Shown here in pieces: positions 51,339-59,895 of a DNA stretch of 64,000 bases. This DNA comes from Candidatus Reconcilbacillus cellulovorans (GTDB lineage: Bacteria > Bacillota > Bacilli > Paenibacillales > Reconciliibacillaceae). The translations under genes were made by a program, and so were the position numbers. Numbering within the stretch: position 1 is the stretch's first letter; every line of letters begins with the position of its first letter. The notes beneath the pieces are model-generated. The model saw nothing but the letters and a program-made list of their open reading frames with translations. It searched no databases and was not told the origin of the DNA. The stretch covers positions 1 through 64,000 of the forward strand of contig MOXJ01000015.1 in NCBI GenBank assembly GCA_002507565.1. Reading direction: 5' to 3'.

Positions 51339-52697
51339 TCACGCTCCCGCATAAAAGGCAACGATCCGTTCGGCCGGCCGGTCCGCCTCCGCGCGCATCG
51401 CGTCGACGAACGGGCGCTTGCGTTCCGCCCAAGCCGTCCGCCCTTCGCGCAGGGCGGCGACGACGGCGTCCGCCAGACGTTCGGCGTCCGGACGATCGGT
51501 CGTACAGGCTGGTGTCTCGCCGATGCGCGCGAGAAAACGGTCGATCTTCGGGTCGTACGAAAACCCGACCGTCGGTACGCCTTGAACCGCGGCGTAAATC
51601 AGCGCATGCAGCCGCATGCCGACAAGAACGTCGCACATGCCGACCGCGCGGAACAGCCGGATCGGGCCGGGTTCCGGACGCTCGCGAAGGTCGACCGGGC
51701 GCGCAGCGTCCGAAGCGCCGGACAAGCGTCGGTTCGAAACGACCTCGGAAGGCTGTGCTGGTCGTGCCGTGCCGGGCGATCCGGCCGACGGCTTGCCGGC
51801 AACCGAAGAAACTTGGCGGCCGGCAGACGGAGGGCCCGCGCCGGTGACCGGCGGAACGCGATCGGCCGGCGCACGGCCGTCGGCGGCGACCGGTTCGCGG
51901 CCGACGGTCCGCATCCGCGCCGCCAGTTCGAGCGTCGCTTCCACGTCATGAGGCCTCTGAAACGGCAGCATGACGAATTTCGCGTTCGGGCAACGCTCCG
52001 CTACGAGGTCAAGCGCGCGCGCCAGCGCGTCAAGATCGAGCCGGTCGTCGCGCCAGAAGCGGGCAGACACGCCGATCACGGGACTGCGGCGGCTTTCGGC
52101 CGAGACGTCTCCGTCGGCAAGGCCCGCCGATTTTTCCTCAGCCGGCTCGCCGCCAGCGCGCGCATCGACCGCCAATCCCGTCACCGGATCGGCAACGACC
52201 TCGACCGCATCACGGCGAACGCCGGCTTGCTCCAGCAGCGCCGCCGACTCTTCGTCTCGCACCGACACGTACCTGCACCGCCCCACCACGTGTCCGATCA
52301 TCCGCAAAAAGGCCGGCCGCCGGACGGGGCCGACGCCCTGCGCGTAGACGAACGTCGGTTTGCCCATCCGCTGCGCCAAAAACAGAAGGCCGAGATAATA
52401 CGGAATCGTCCGCGCGCTCGTCACATCCTGCAAAAGACTGCCGCCGCCGCTGATCAGCCCGTCGCAGCGCGCCAGCGTCCGCAAGACGTCCGTCGGGCGC
52501 ATCCGGTGCGCCGCCTCGACGCCGTAGGCTGCCGCCGTTTTTTCCGGCGCGGCGGACAGCACGACGGGGCGCACGGCGATGCCGAACGCTCGTCCTTTTC
52601 GCTCCAACGCCTGCAACATCGCGAGCAAGACCGCCTCGTCGCCGGCATTATCGAAGCCGTAATATCCGGAAATCGCCAGACGCACCTCGCGCTTCAC
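51339..52697 (-). CDS. csaB: CsaB polysaccharide pyruvyl transferase, with low-complexity inserts
   Basis: A 452-residue enzyme that adds pyruvate ketals to the secondary wall polymer, creating the ligand of SLH domains. Family motifs: ISGYYGFDNAGDEAVL, SGGGSLLQDVTSARTIPYYL, YAQGVGPV and GMRLHALIYAAVQGVPT. The usual length is nearer 370. The excess sits in two Ala/Pro/Ser/Glu-rich inserts, about residues 180-204 and 268-335, the larger between the two Rossmann halves. Starts with GTG at 52697, overlapping the DUF5693 stop (GTGA). The gene pair with SLH proteins nearby is functionally coherent. Confidence 0.9.
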   Translation of the reverse strand: MKREVRLAISGYYGFDNAGDEAVLLAMLQALERKGRAFGIAVRPVVLSAAPEKTAAAYGVEAAHRMRPTDVLRTLARCDGLISGGGSLLQDVTSARTIPYYLGLLFLAQRMGKPTFVYAQGVGPVRRPAFLRMIGHVVGRCRYVSVRDEESAALLEQAGVRRDAVEVVADPVTGLAVDARAGGEPAEEKSAGLADGDVSAESRRSPVIGVSARFWRDDRLDLDALARALDLVAERCPNAKFVMLPFQRPHDVEATLELAARMRTVGREPVAADGRAPADRVPPVTGAGPPSAGRQVSSVAGKPSAGSPGTARPAQPSEVVSNRRLSGASDAARPVDLRERPEPGPIRLFRAVGMCDVLVGMRLHALIYAAVQGVPTVGFSYDPKIDRFLARIGETPACTTDRPDAERLADAVVAALREGRTAWAERKRPFVDAMRAEADRPAERIVAFYAGA

Positions 52698-54721
52698 GCC
52701 CGCCACCACCGCCGCACGGCAAATTCCACCGCGCGTCCGACCGCGACCAGCGCCGAACCGATCGCCGCGCCGAACGCGATGCCGTAGAACGTCCGCAAAA
52801 GCGACACGTCCAGCGGCGTATGCAGGTGGGCGAACGTCCCGACCGCCGACACCGGGCCGACAGCGCCGGCGACGGCCAGCCAAACGCCCCATTTCGTCCG
52901 ACCGGACCAATAGCCGCAGGCCAAAAGCAGCGGATAACCGATCAGAAACTCCTTCGTTCTCGGCCGCGCACCCAGCGCGTTTTCCAGATACGTCCGGGCC
53001 GCCAGCTCCCACCCCGCCGCTACGCCGGAGTTGCCCGTCCGGAGCAAGTAGTAGGCTCCTACAGCGGCCACCGCCAGAATAAACAACAGTGCGAAAACGT
53101 TGGCCGGCGCAACGAGCAGCGACCGCGCGCGTACGACGGCGCCGCGCAGACTGCGGTCGTGCCGGAAAAAGGCGACGTACAGGCCGACCAACACAACTGG
53201 CATCGCATAGTGCAGGCTGACGCCGCGATATTGCCGAAGCAACAGGCTGTATGTCACGTCGTTCAACAGGGCAACGATCGGCACCGCGCCGACGAGCGCG
53301 ATTCCGGCGGCCTGCATCCATTCGCGGAAAATCCATGCAAGCCTCGGCCGACGCCCCCCTTCAAACCCGCCGTCCTGTTCGCCGATTCTTCGGACGAACC
53401 GCACGACGGCCAATGTCGGCGCCGAAATACCCGATGCCAGCGCCGCCGCCTGCAACGCCGTTTCCGGCCGCAATGCCGCAAGCGCCGCCAATCCGGCGGA
53501 AACGGCCGCGAACGCGACAAGGCGCAGCCCGGGAAGAAACTCCCCGGCCGCCAGGGCGACGAGCGCCGCGACGCCGAGCAGCACGACCGCCTTGAGCGGT
53601 TGCCGCGGAACCGATTCATGCGGGTGAAACGGCCGCGGCTCGCCGATTTCGAAGCCGGCGCGGCGGACGCGTTCGACGGCGCCTTCCGGACCTTCCAGTG
53701 CGGGATATAGATTGGACTCCAGATAATCGTTGACGACGCCCTTGTCCGAATCCCGCACCGCCGCCGTGTTCAAAAACACGATGCGGATGTTGCGGTCCTT
53801 GACGGCGAGCGCGATGCGGTCGGCGATCCGCCGCGGCGGCTGCGCGACTTCCTTTTCCGTCACCGACGTCAGCCGGACGACGTCGTAGTCGAGCAGATTG
53901 GCCAGCCGCGCAAAACCTTTCTGCGGTTCTTTCAAGAGCTCGATCGCGGCCGCACCCATGCCGTAGCGGCGCATCGTCGCCGCGACCGCGTTTATGCCGT
54001 CCGTTCCGCGCGAACCGCCGTAACCCGTCACTTCCGTGCCGTCGAACACAATCCATCTGACGCCGTAGCCGTGCAACTCGCGCAACATCGCGTCGAGCCG
54101 CTCCGGCGAAAACGGCCGCATCCGGTTCGAGAGCCGCGCGACGATGCGAAACCCCGCGTCCTTCAGCTGCGCCAGCGCGAGAGGATCCGGCCGCATCGGC
54201 TGCATCACCGCCTCCTCGCGCGCCATGCCGATCGCGTAGCCGGACCGGCCGCCGAACGTCCACGGCTCGACGTCGACGCCGAGTCCGTCGCGGAACGTTT
54301 CCAGCAAAAGCGGCTCCAGCGTCGCTTTTGTTTTCTCATCGGCAAAAAGGACATACGTCCGGTTTTTGGAAAACCCGGCGGCGTCTAGGGCCACAACGGC
54401 GGCGTCGCGCGAATCGAACAGCCGGATTCGGCCCGCCTTCGCCCACTCGTCCAGCGTCGACTCGTAAACCGCGGCCGCGCCGACTCCGGCCGCCTTCAGC
54501 CTTTCGAGCTGACGGGCGACGTAACCGGCCGGATCGACCCGATAGGCCGCCGCCTCGACCAGATCGCGATAGTCGATCACGAATTCGACGCGGTCGCTTC
54601 CCGGCGTCGTTTCCGTCATTCGCTTGTCGTACACAAGCGGCGCCGACGCGACGATCGACAACAGCACGAGCGCCGCCAGCGCGCGTCCGAACCACCGATC
54701 CCACCGCCGCCCGTTGACCAT
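52694..54721 (-). CDS. DUF5693 membrane protein
   Basis: A 675-residue protein. One N-terminal transmembrane segment (about 10-27) is followed by an extracytoplasmic part (about 30-385) with stretches such as VEFVIDYRDLVEAAAY and GYGGSRGTDGI, then about nine closely packed membrane helices to the end. DUF5693 genes regularly precede csaB in Paenibacilli and relatives. By position it could flip, ligate or export the wall polymer, but no activity is established. The start at 54721 is 20 bases after the pgcA stop. Confidence 0.85.
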   Translation of the reverse strand: MVNGRRWDRWFGRALAALVLLSIVASAPLVYDKRMTETTPGSDRVEFVIDYRDLVEAAAYRVDPAGYVARQLERLKAAGVGAAAVYESTLDEWAKAGRIRLFDSRDAAVVALDAAGFSKNRTYVLFADEKTKATLEPLLLETFRDGLGVDVEPWTFGGRSGYAIGMAREEAVMQPMRPDPLALAQLKDAGFRIVARLSNRMRPFSPERLDAMLRELHGYGVRWIVFDGTEVTGYGGSRGTDGINAVAATMRRYGMGAAAIELLKEPQKGFARLANLLDYDVVRLTSVTEKEVAQPPRRIADRIALAVKDRNIRIVFLNTAAVRDSDKGVVNDYLESNLYPALEGPEGAVERVRRAGFEIGEPRPFHPHESVPRQPLKAVVLLGVAALVALAAGEFLPGLRLVAFAAVSAGLAALAALRPETALQAAALASGISAPTLAVVRFVRRIGEQDGGFEGGRRPRLAWIFREWMQAAGIALVGAVPIVALLNDVTYSLLLRQYRGVSLHYAMPVVLVGLYVAFFRHDRSLRGAVVRARSLLVAPANVFALLFILAVAAVGAYYLLRTGNSGVAAGWELAARTYLENALGARPRTKEFLIGYPLLLACGYWSGRTKWGVWLAVAGAVGPVSAVGTFAHLHTPLDVSLLRTFYGIAFGAAIGSALVAVGRAVEFAVRRWWRA

Positions 54722-54740
54722 GTCCGCACCCCTTTAAGCT

Positions 54741-56453
54741 TCAAACCGTGCGCATCCGCGACATGACGTCGTCCGCCAGGGAGGAAAGACGGCGTTCGGC
54801 TTCCGGTTCCGTCGCGGCCTTCACGCCGAAATAAACCTTCATCTTCGGTTCCGTCCCGCTCGGCCGCACGCAAAACCACGATCCGTCCTCCAGCACGAAC
54901 TTGATCGCGTTTTCCCGCGGCAAACCGTCGATGCCCTGGCTGAAATCCATGACGCGAACGACGCGCGCGCCCGCGACTTCCGCCGGCGGCGACCGCCGCC
55001 ATCCGTCCATCACCTGCGCCATTCGCTCCGCGCCGTCGATTCCTTTGAACGCGATCGATTCCAGCCGTTCCCGGTAATGCCCGAACCGATCGCCCAGTTC
55101 GCGCAGGACGTCGAGCAGCGTTTTACCCTGCAGTTTGTAAAACGCCGCCGCCTCAGCCAGCAGCATCGCGGCGACGACGCCGTCCTTGTCCCGCGCGTAG
55201 TCGCCGGCCAGATAACCGTAGCTTTCCTCGTAGCCGAACACGAACGTGTGCGCGCCGGTCCGTTCGAATTCCGTCATTTTTTCACCGATGTATTTAAAAC
55301 CGGTCAGCGTATTGAAGACCGTCATTCCGTATGATTTCGCGATCTCGGCGCCCAGTTCGCCGGTGACGACCGTCTTGATCACCGCGCCGTCGGCCGGCAG
55401 CCGTCCGCGTTCCCGAAGCTGGCTTAACAGATAATACGCCAGAAGCGCGCCGGCCTGATTGCCGGTCAAAAGGACGTAGTCGCCGTTCGATGCCCGCACC
55501 GCCGCGCCCACCCGGTCGCAGTCCGGATCGGTGCCGAGCACGAGATCGGCATTTAGCCGCCGCGCCTGCTCAACGGCGAGCGACAGCGCCTCCGGCTCTT
55601 CCGGGTTGGGCGATTTTACCGTCGAAAACTCGGGATCGGGTTTCGCCTGCGCCTCGACGACCGAAAGCCGCCGGACGCCGATCGATTCCAGCGCCCGGCA
55701 GACCGGCATCCGCCCTGTTCCATGCAGCGGGGTATAGACGACCTGAAAATCGTCGCCGAGCCGTGCAGCCGCGTCCGGATTCAGGCTGACCGAGCGGACG
55801 GCGCGCAAGTACGCCTCGTCGACGTCCGCGCCGATGCGGACGAGCAACCCGCGCCGTTCGGCTTCTTCCGGAGCGACGACGCGCACGCCGTCGAAAAAGT
55901 CGACCGACCGGATCCGTTCCGTCAGCCGCCTCGCCGGATCGGGCACGAGCTGGCCGCCGTCCGGACCATACACTTTGTAGCCGTTATATTCGGGAGGATT
56001 ATGGCTCGCCGTGACGACGACGCCCGCCGACGCGCGCAGATGGCGCACGGCGAACGACAGTTCTGGCGTCGGCCGCAAATCGTCGAACAAATAAGCGCGA
56101 ATCCCGTTGGCGGCCAGCACGCATGCCGCTTCCACCGCGAATTCTCGCGACATGCGGCGCGAATCGTGCGCGATGACGACGGACCGTTCGCCCTCTGCGG
56201 CCTGATCCGCCAGCCAGGCCGCCAACCCTTGCGTCGCCCGCCGGACGACGTACCGGTTCATCCGGTTCGTGCCGGCGCCGATGACCCCGCGCAGGCCGCC
56301 CGTTCCGAACTCGAGGTCCCTGAAAAACCGATCGGCGATCTCGTCGTCGCGGCCTTCCAGTTCCCGCAGTTCCCGCTTCGTTTCCGCGTCGACCGCCGGA
56401 TGGTTCAACCACAGCTCGTATTTCCGCTTCGCTTCGGCAAACGTCGCCTGCAT
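54741..56453 (-). CDS. pgcA: alpha-phosphoglucomutase / phosphomannomutase family
   Basis: A 570-residue enzyme that interconverts glucose 6-phosphate and glucose 1-phosphate, supplying UDP-glucose for wall and glycolipid synthesis. Catalytic phosphoserine Ser150 in TASHNPPEYNGYK; metal loop DPDCDRVG (about 310); sugar-recognition GYEESYGYL; phosphate-binding RPSGTEPKMKVYF near the end. The 570-residue size is that of the Bacillus PgcA class. Confidence 0.93.
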   Translation of the reverse strand: MQATFAEAKRKYELWLNHPAVDAETKRELRELEGRDDEIADRFFRDLEFGTGGLRGVIGAGTNRMNRYVVRRATQGLAAWLADQAAEGERSVVIAHDSRRMSREFAVEAACVLAANGIRAYLFDDLRPTPELSFAVRHLRASAGVVVTASHNPPEYNGYKVYGPDGGQLVPDPARRLTERIRSVDFFDGVRVVAPEEAERRGLLVRIGADVDEAYLRAVRSVSLNPDAAARLGDDFQVVYTPLHGTGRMPVCRALESIGVRRLSVVEAQAKPDPEFSTVKSPNPEEPEALSLAVEQARRLNADLVLGTDPDCDRVGAAVRASNGDYVLLTGNQAGALLAYYLLSQLRERGRLPADGAVIKTVVTGELGAEIAKSYGMTVFNTLTGFKYIGEKMTEFERTGAHTFVFGYEESYGYLAGDYARDKDGVVAAMLLAEAAAFYKLQGKTLLDVLRELGDRFGHYRERLESIAFKGIDGAERMAQVMDGWRRSPPAEVAGARVVRVMDFSQGIDGLPRENAIKFVLEDGSWFCVRPSGTEPKMKVYFGVKAATEPEAERRLSSLADDVMSRMRTV

Positions 56454-56490
56454 GCGACCGTCCCTCCCCCGAAAACGCTTTTTCTGTCGT

Positions 56491-56931
56491 TCATTTTTCC
56501 ACCTCTCGATCGGCCAGCGCGAACATAAGCCGGCCTTCGGCGACCAGCCGCTCTCCGACCGTCGCTTTCGCCTCCCCGACGCCGATCGTTCCCTTCAGTC
56601 GGCCGATCGTCAGCTCGAGCCGGAGCGTATCGCCGGGAACAACCTTGCCGCGAAACCGAAAAGCATCGATGCCCGCAAACAGCGCGAGCTTGCCGCGATT
56701 TTCGTCCTTGCTCAGGATGGCGAACGCCCCGACCTGCGCCAACGCCTCCACGATCAGCACGCCGGGCATGACCGGATAGCCGGGAAAATGCCCCGCAAAA
56801 TACGGCTCGTTCACCGTGACGTTTTTCAGTCCGACCGCACGGACGCCGGGTTCCACCTCCACGATGCGGTCGACCAACAAGAACGGATATCGATGCGGAA
56901 TGACGTCCTGAATGCGGGCGGCGTCCCACAT
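56491..56931 (-). CDS. fabZ: 3-hydroxyacyl-ACP dehydratase FabZ
   Basis: A 146-residue hot-dog-fold dehydratase of fatty acid synthesis. Catalytic His48 in [14 protein letters not shown] and Glu62 in [10 protein letters not shown]. The start at ATG 56931 follows AAGGGGGATC; the longer reading has no such site and adds a non-homologous N-terminus. In B. subtilis fabZ lies beside flhP; here pgsA and a decayed insert separate them. Confidence 0.95.
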   Translation of the reverse strand: MWDAARIQDVIPHRYPFLLVDRIVEVEPGVRAVGLKNVTVNEPYFAGHFPGYPVMPGVLIVEALAQVGAFAILSKDENRGKLALFAGIDAFRFRGKVVPGDTLRLELTIGRLKGTIGVGEAKATVGERLVAEGRLMFALADREVEK

Positions 56932-57006
56932 ATTTCCGATCCCCCTTTGTAATTCAACCACCGGAAGTGCATAAAACCGCGCCCCGTCCGGCATCCTAAC
57001 GACTGT

Positions 57007-57032
57007 CCTCCGACATCCTGCAGGGTCGGAGG
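57007..57032. other. inverted repeat (hairpin) between pgsA and fabZ
   Basis: A perfect 8-bp stem CCTCCGAC / GTCGGAGG with a 10-base loop, between the pgsA stop and the fabZ start. No U-run follows on either strand. Possible RNA processing or attenuation element. Confidence 0.5.
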
Positions 57033-57043
57033 TTCAGATAAGG

Positions 57044-57072
57044 GAGCGTATGCACGTCATACGCTCTTTTTT
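57044..57072 (+). terminator. plus-strand intrinsic terminator overlapping the pgsA stop
   Basis: A perfect 9-bp stem GAGCGTATG / CATACGCTC with a 5-base loop, followed on the plus strand by TTTTTT. It overlaps the 3' end of pgsA, which is read the other way. On the minus strand the hairpin is preceded by A and not followed by T. Confidence 0.7.
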
Positions 57073-57578
57073 GACTGCCGGTTGATATGATACACCAGAA
57101 TGAGATAAATAACGCTCGTCACGATCGAAAGCGCGATCGTCGCCCACAAAAGCGGCAGTGCGAATGGCGATCCGAAGAAAATAAGAACAATCGAAATATA
57201 AAAACAAAGCGTCGTCAGCTTCCCCATCCAGTTCGCCCGAACCGTCGACTTGCCCCGCAGATGGAAAATCGCCGAACCGAGAATCATCCCGATGTCCCGC
57301 ATCGCCACCAGCGCGGCGGCTTGCCATGGTATCCACTGTTTCCACAATAAAGACACGACGATCGCCAGCATCATCAGCTTGTCCGCCAGCGGATCGAGCA
57401 ACGCCCCCAGCGCGGTAGCTTCCCCGCGACGCCGCGCGAGATAGCCGTCCAGCACGTCCGTTCCGCCGGCCAGCAGGATAACGCCGAGCGCCGTCTTCGG
57501 ATGGCCGGTGAAAAAAACATACAAGTACAGAGGGATCAGACAAAAACGAAACACGGTGAACAGATTGGGGACGTTCAA
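57057..57578 (-). CDS. pgsA: CDP-alcohol phosphatidyltransferase, PgsA-like
   Basis: A 173-residue membrane enzyme with about five helices. It carries the complete CDP-alcohol phosphotransferase signature, D-G-x2-A-R-x8-G-x3-D-x3-D (LDGYLARRRGEATALGALLD, then PLAD). It most likely makes phosphatidylglycerol phosphate. I place the start at TTG 57578, because a very strong site (GAGGAGAGGAAGG) precedes it and the resulting start, NVPNLFTVFRFCLIPLYL, is the family's usual one. The ATG at 57641 would add 21 charged residues. It runs in the same direction as fabZ. Confidence 0.88.
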   Translation of the reverse strand: MNVPNLFTVFRFCLIPLYLYVFFTGHPKTALGVILLAGGTDVLDGYLARRRGEATALGALLDPLADKLMMLAIVVSLLWKQWIPWQAAALVAMRDIGMILGSAIFHLRGKSTVRANWMGKLTTLCFYISIVLIFFGSPFALPLLWATIALSIVTSVIYLILVYHINRQSKKSV

Positions 57579-57892
57579 GGTTCCCTTCCTCTCCTCGCGA
57601 GAAGGCTTTCGTCGAAGGCGGTTCGGCATCATGGTCGCCATTTCATGATTATACTATACCTCGTCCGCTTTGCGAAACGAAAACACACGGCCGGCGTTCG
57701 GCAGTTCGGCAAAGATGATTTGCAGTCCGTCCGCCGGCGTGCTATGGCGTGCTATAATGAAAACGTCCACAAAACAGACGTTCGGGTATATTGTCCCTAC
57801 TTTTCTCCCGTGGACGGAAGCACCGTCCGGACAGGCGCGGGCCGCATGGCGTTGGGTGCGGCGGACGCCGTCGTCCGGACGGTTTTGTTTTG

Positions 57893-57901
57893 TGATACAA
57901 T
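57893..57901 (+). promoter_or_regulatory. candidate extended -10 promoter of the Rpn-family pseudogene
   Basis: TGATACAAT (57893-57901) is an extended -10, about 25 bases before the TTG start. A second TATAAT at 57753-57758 lies upstream. In the gap 57579-57926 I see only these boxes and a duplicated GCGTGCTAT. Confidence 0.35.
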
Positions 57902-57926
57902 ATTTTTAGCGAAAGGACGAATCGCG

Positions 57927-58711
57927 TTGGTCAAGCGGAAAAACGTTCGGGACTCCGCGCGGAATCGGCGCGACCGGCCGAAGGCGCCGTCTTGCCTCGG
58001 TGCGGCTTCCGACGCTTCCGAGCGGACGGCCGCCGAAGCCGTTCTCCAGGAGGCGGCCGAACCTTCGGCGATCGCCCGCGAAGCGGCTGTGTCCGCAGAA
58101 GCGGCGGTGGCCTTCGAACCGACTTCGCGGTCGACGTCGTCCGGATCGTCGTCGGCCGCATCGCCGTCGGCCGATTCCGCCGGCGTCCTCTCACGGCCGC
58201 AGGCGTCCGTCGCGTCCGGGCCGGCGGAGCCTCCCGCTGTGCCGCCCGTCCCGGTCTATCACGTGCACGACCTCGCCTACCGCGGCCTTCTGGCGGTCAA
58301 GGCGGTGTTTCTCGACTTCCTGCGCTCGTTCGTGCCCGCCGACTGGGTGCGCGACCTCGACGAAGACAGCTTCACCCAGGTCGAGTCGACGCTCTCGTCG
58401 TCGTGCTGGTCGAGGTGCAGTCGACGGTCGAGACGAGGATGGCGCTCCGGCTGCTCGGGTACATGACGGCGGCTGAAGGAAGTGCGAAGCAGGGAGGAGG
58501 CGGAAGAAGTGGCGACGAATTTCGAGCAGATGCTGGACCGGTGGCTGGAGAAGACGAAGCGGGAGGCCGGGTCGAGGGTCAGGTTGAGGAACGAAAGGCG
58601 ACAGCGGTTCGGCTGATGGCGAAGGGGATGGACGACGGGTTTATCGCGGAAGTGACGGGGCTGTCGCCGGAAGAGATCGCGCGGCTGCGCCGGGAAAAGC
58701 CGTTCGCCTGA
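57927..58711 (+). pseudogene. decayed Rpn-family recombination-promoting nuclease / transposase-like gene
   Basis: The only plus-strand coding locus in the right 50 kb. From TTG 57927 (AAAGGA upstream) a basic, Ala/Ser-rich leader runs into HDLAYRGLLAVKAVFLDFLRSFVPADWVRDLD, cited here as HDLAYRGLLAVKAVF and FVPADWVRDLD, which matches the start of Rpn/PD-(D/E)XK proteins. The frame is lost near 58395. The core LVEVQSTVETRMALRLLGYMT appears in another frame, FEQMLDRWLEKTKREA in the third, and the typical tail GMDDGFIAEVTGLSPEEIARLR back in the second. Part of the catalytic region is missing. It is a mobile-gene remnant between pgsA and flhP. Confidence 0.75.
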
Positions 58712-58747
58712 AGCGGTTCGCCGAACCCTCTTGTCGTCGAGTGGACG

Positions 58748-58778
58748 AAAAAAAGTGGCTGCCGTCCGCCGCTTTTTT
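58748..58778 (+). terminator. bidirectional terminator-like hairpin after the Rpn remnant
   Basis: AAAAAAAGTGGC pairs with GCCGCTTTTTTT across an 8-base loop, giving an A-run before and a T-run after the GC core on both strands. Confidence 0.7.
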
Positions 58779-58848
58779 TCGTCCGACGACGTCGTCTGCG
58801 TCCCCCGCTCCTCGAAACCGAAACTCCCGCGTGAAGCGAGAGTTGCTT

Positions 58849-59031
58849 TTAATCAGCAAATACTAGATCAAACAGATGTTTCCACGTCTGCCACCGGAAC
58901 ACGTCGCCGGGGTCCCCTTTTCCCCATCCCGCATAGCCGACGACCGCGCCGGCGACCAGCACCGCCACGCACAATAACGGATAAATCAGCGGAAACCACA
59001 GACGCCGCAGGCGTCTCACGCTCGCGTTCAC
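58849..59031 (-). CDS. small RNA-polymerase-associated membrane protein (EpsA/'RNAP subunit beta' family)
   Basis: A 60-residue protein with a basic start (NASVRRLRRLW), one transmembrane segment (about 12-34) and the family ending DVFRWQTWKHLFDLVFAD. Genes of this type are annotated as a DNA-directed RNA polymerase subunit beta-like protein and sit after flhP in many Paenibacilli. The name rests on family annotation rather than a proven role. It starts with GTG at 59031, overlapping the flhP stop by GTGA. A hairpin (58822-58844) follows the stop and may terminate the mbl-flhO-flhP unit, though its T-run is poor. Confidence 0.75.
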   Translation of the reverse strand: MNASVRRLRRLWFPLIYPLLCVAVLVAGAVVGYAGWGKGDPGDVFRWQTWKHLFDLVFAD

Positions 59032-59861
59032 CCCCGCATGGAGACGGCGAGCCCCAGCATCTGCTCCGCCGTCGCGAACGCCCGGGCCTGAAGCTGAAAC
59101 GCCCGCTGCGCCGCCAACATGTCGACCATTTCGTCCGCCGGCCGAACGTTCGACTGCTCGAGCGCGCGCTGCCGCACTCGGATCGGCACGCCGCCGTCCG
59201 CCGTCCACACATTGGCGCGGTCGACGGCGTCCGCCTCCGCGGCCCCTTCGGCGAGCGTGAACCGGTTGTCGCCGACGTTGACGAGCAGATCCGGTCGAAC
59301 GACGCGCACGACGGACAATCGGCCGAACTCGTTCTCCGTTCCATCAGGCATCACTTCATACAGCCGCCCCTCCGCGTCGACGCGCAGCCCGGACGCCGCC
59401 GGCACCGAGATTCGCTCCCCGCCTTCGGCCAGCACATAGGCTCCGTCCGGGGTCGTCAATACTTTCCGCTGCGGATCATCGGGGTCGACCGCCCATTCGA
59501 ACGCTCCGGCGCGCGTCCAAAGCGGCTGCGGCTGAGCTGCGACCGATACTTCGAACAGTCCGTCTCCCTCAAGCGCAAAGTCGAGTTCGCGACCGGTTTC
59601 CTCGACCGGTCCCGGACGAAAGTCAAGCGCAAGCTGATGGACGTTCGCCCCCCATCCATAGGGCAGGCCGAGCGGCGTCAGCCGACCGGGCAGCCGAAAG
59701 CCGGGCGGTTGCTCGTATACCTGCGCGAGGACGTCCTCGAACGACGCTTCCCGCCGTTTGAACCCGACCGTGTCGGCATTGGCGATATTGTGCGCGGCAA
59801 CCTCGAGCGCCTGCTGCGACGCCCGCATGCCGACCGCCGCGATGATCATCGATCCGTTCAT
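59028..59861 (-). CDS. flhP: flagellar hook-basal body rod protein FlhP
   Basis: A 277-residue member of the FlgF/FlgG rod family. It has the N-terminal rod motif (ALEVAAHNIANADTVGFKRR) and the C-terminal helix (EMVDMLAAQRAFQLQARAF) that pack into the axial core; the middle is the variable D1 domain. With FlhO it builds the distal rod in Gram-positive flagella. It is 34 bases downstream of flhO. Confidence 0.92.
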   Translation of the reverse strand: MNGSMIIAAVGMRASQQALEVAAHNIANADTVGFKRREASFEDVLAQVYEQPPGFRLPGRLTPLGLPYGWGANVHQLALDFRPGPVEETGRELDFALEGDGLFEVSVAAQPQPLWTRAGAFEWAVDPDDPQRKVLTTPDGAYVLAEGGERISVPAASGLRVDAEGRLYEVMPDGTENEFGRLSVVRVVRPDLLVNVGDNRFTLAEGAAEADAVDRANVWTADGGVPIRVRQRALEQSNVRPADEMVDMLAAQRAFQLQARAFATAEQMLGLAVSMRG

Positions 59862-59895
59862 GAGCCGTCTAGACCTCCTTCAGGCGACGCAGGCA

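Noticed and set aside
50841-52787. Long plus-strand open frame opposite tagA and csaB
   Set aside because: Antisense to two conserved enzymes with clear motifs; low-complexity basic translation without a ribosome site.
57001-57072. Transfer RNA or small structured RNA gene between pgsA and fabZ
   Set aside because: Two simple hairpins only; no cloverleaf or known RNA family recognised, so kept as hairpin and terminator entries.
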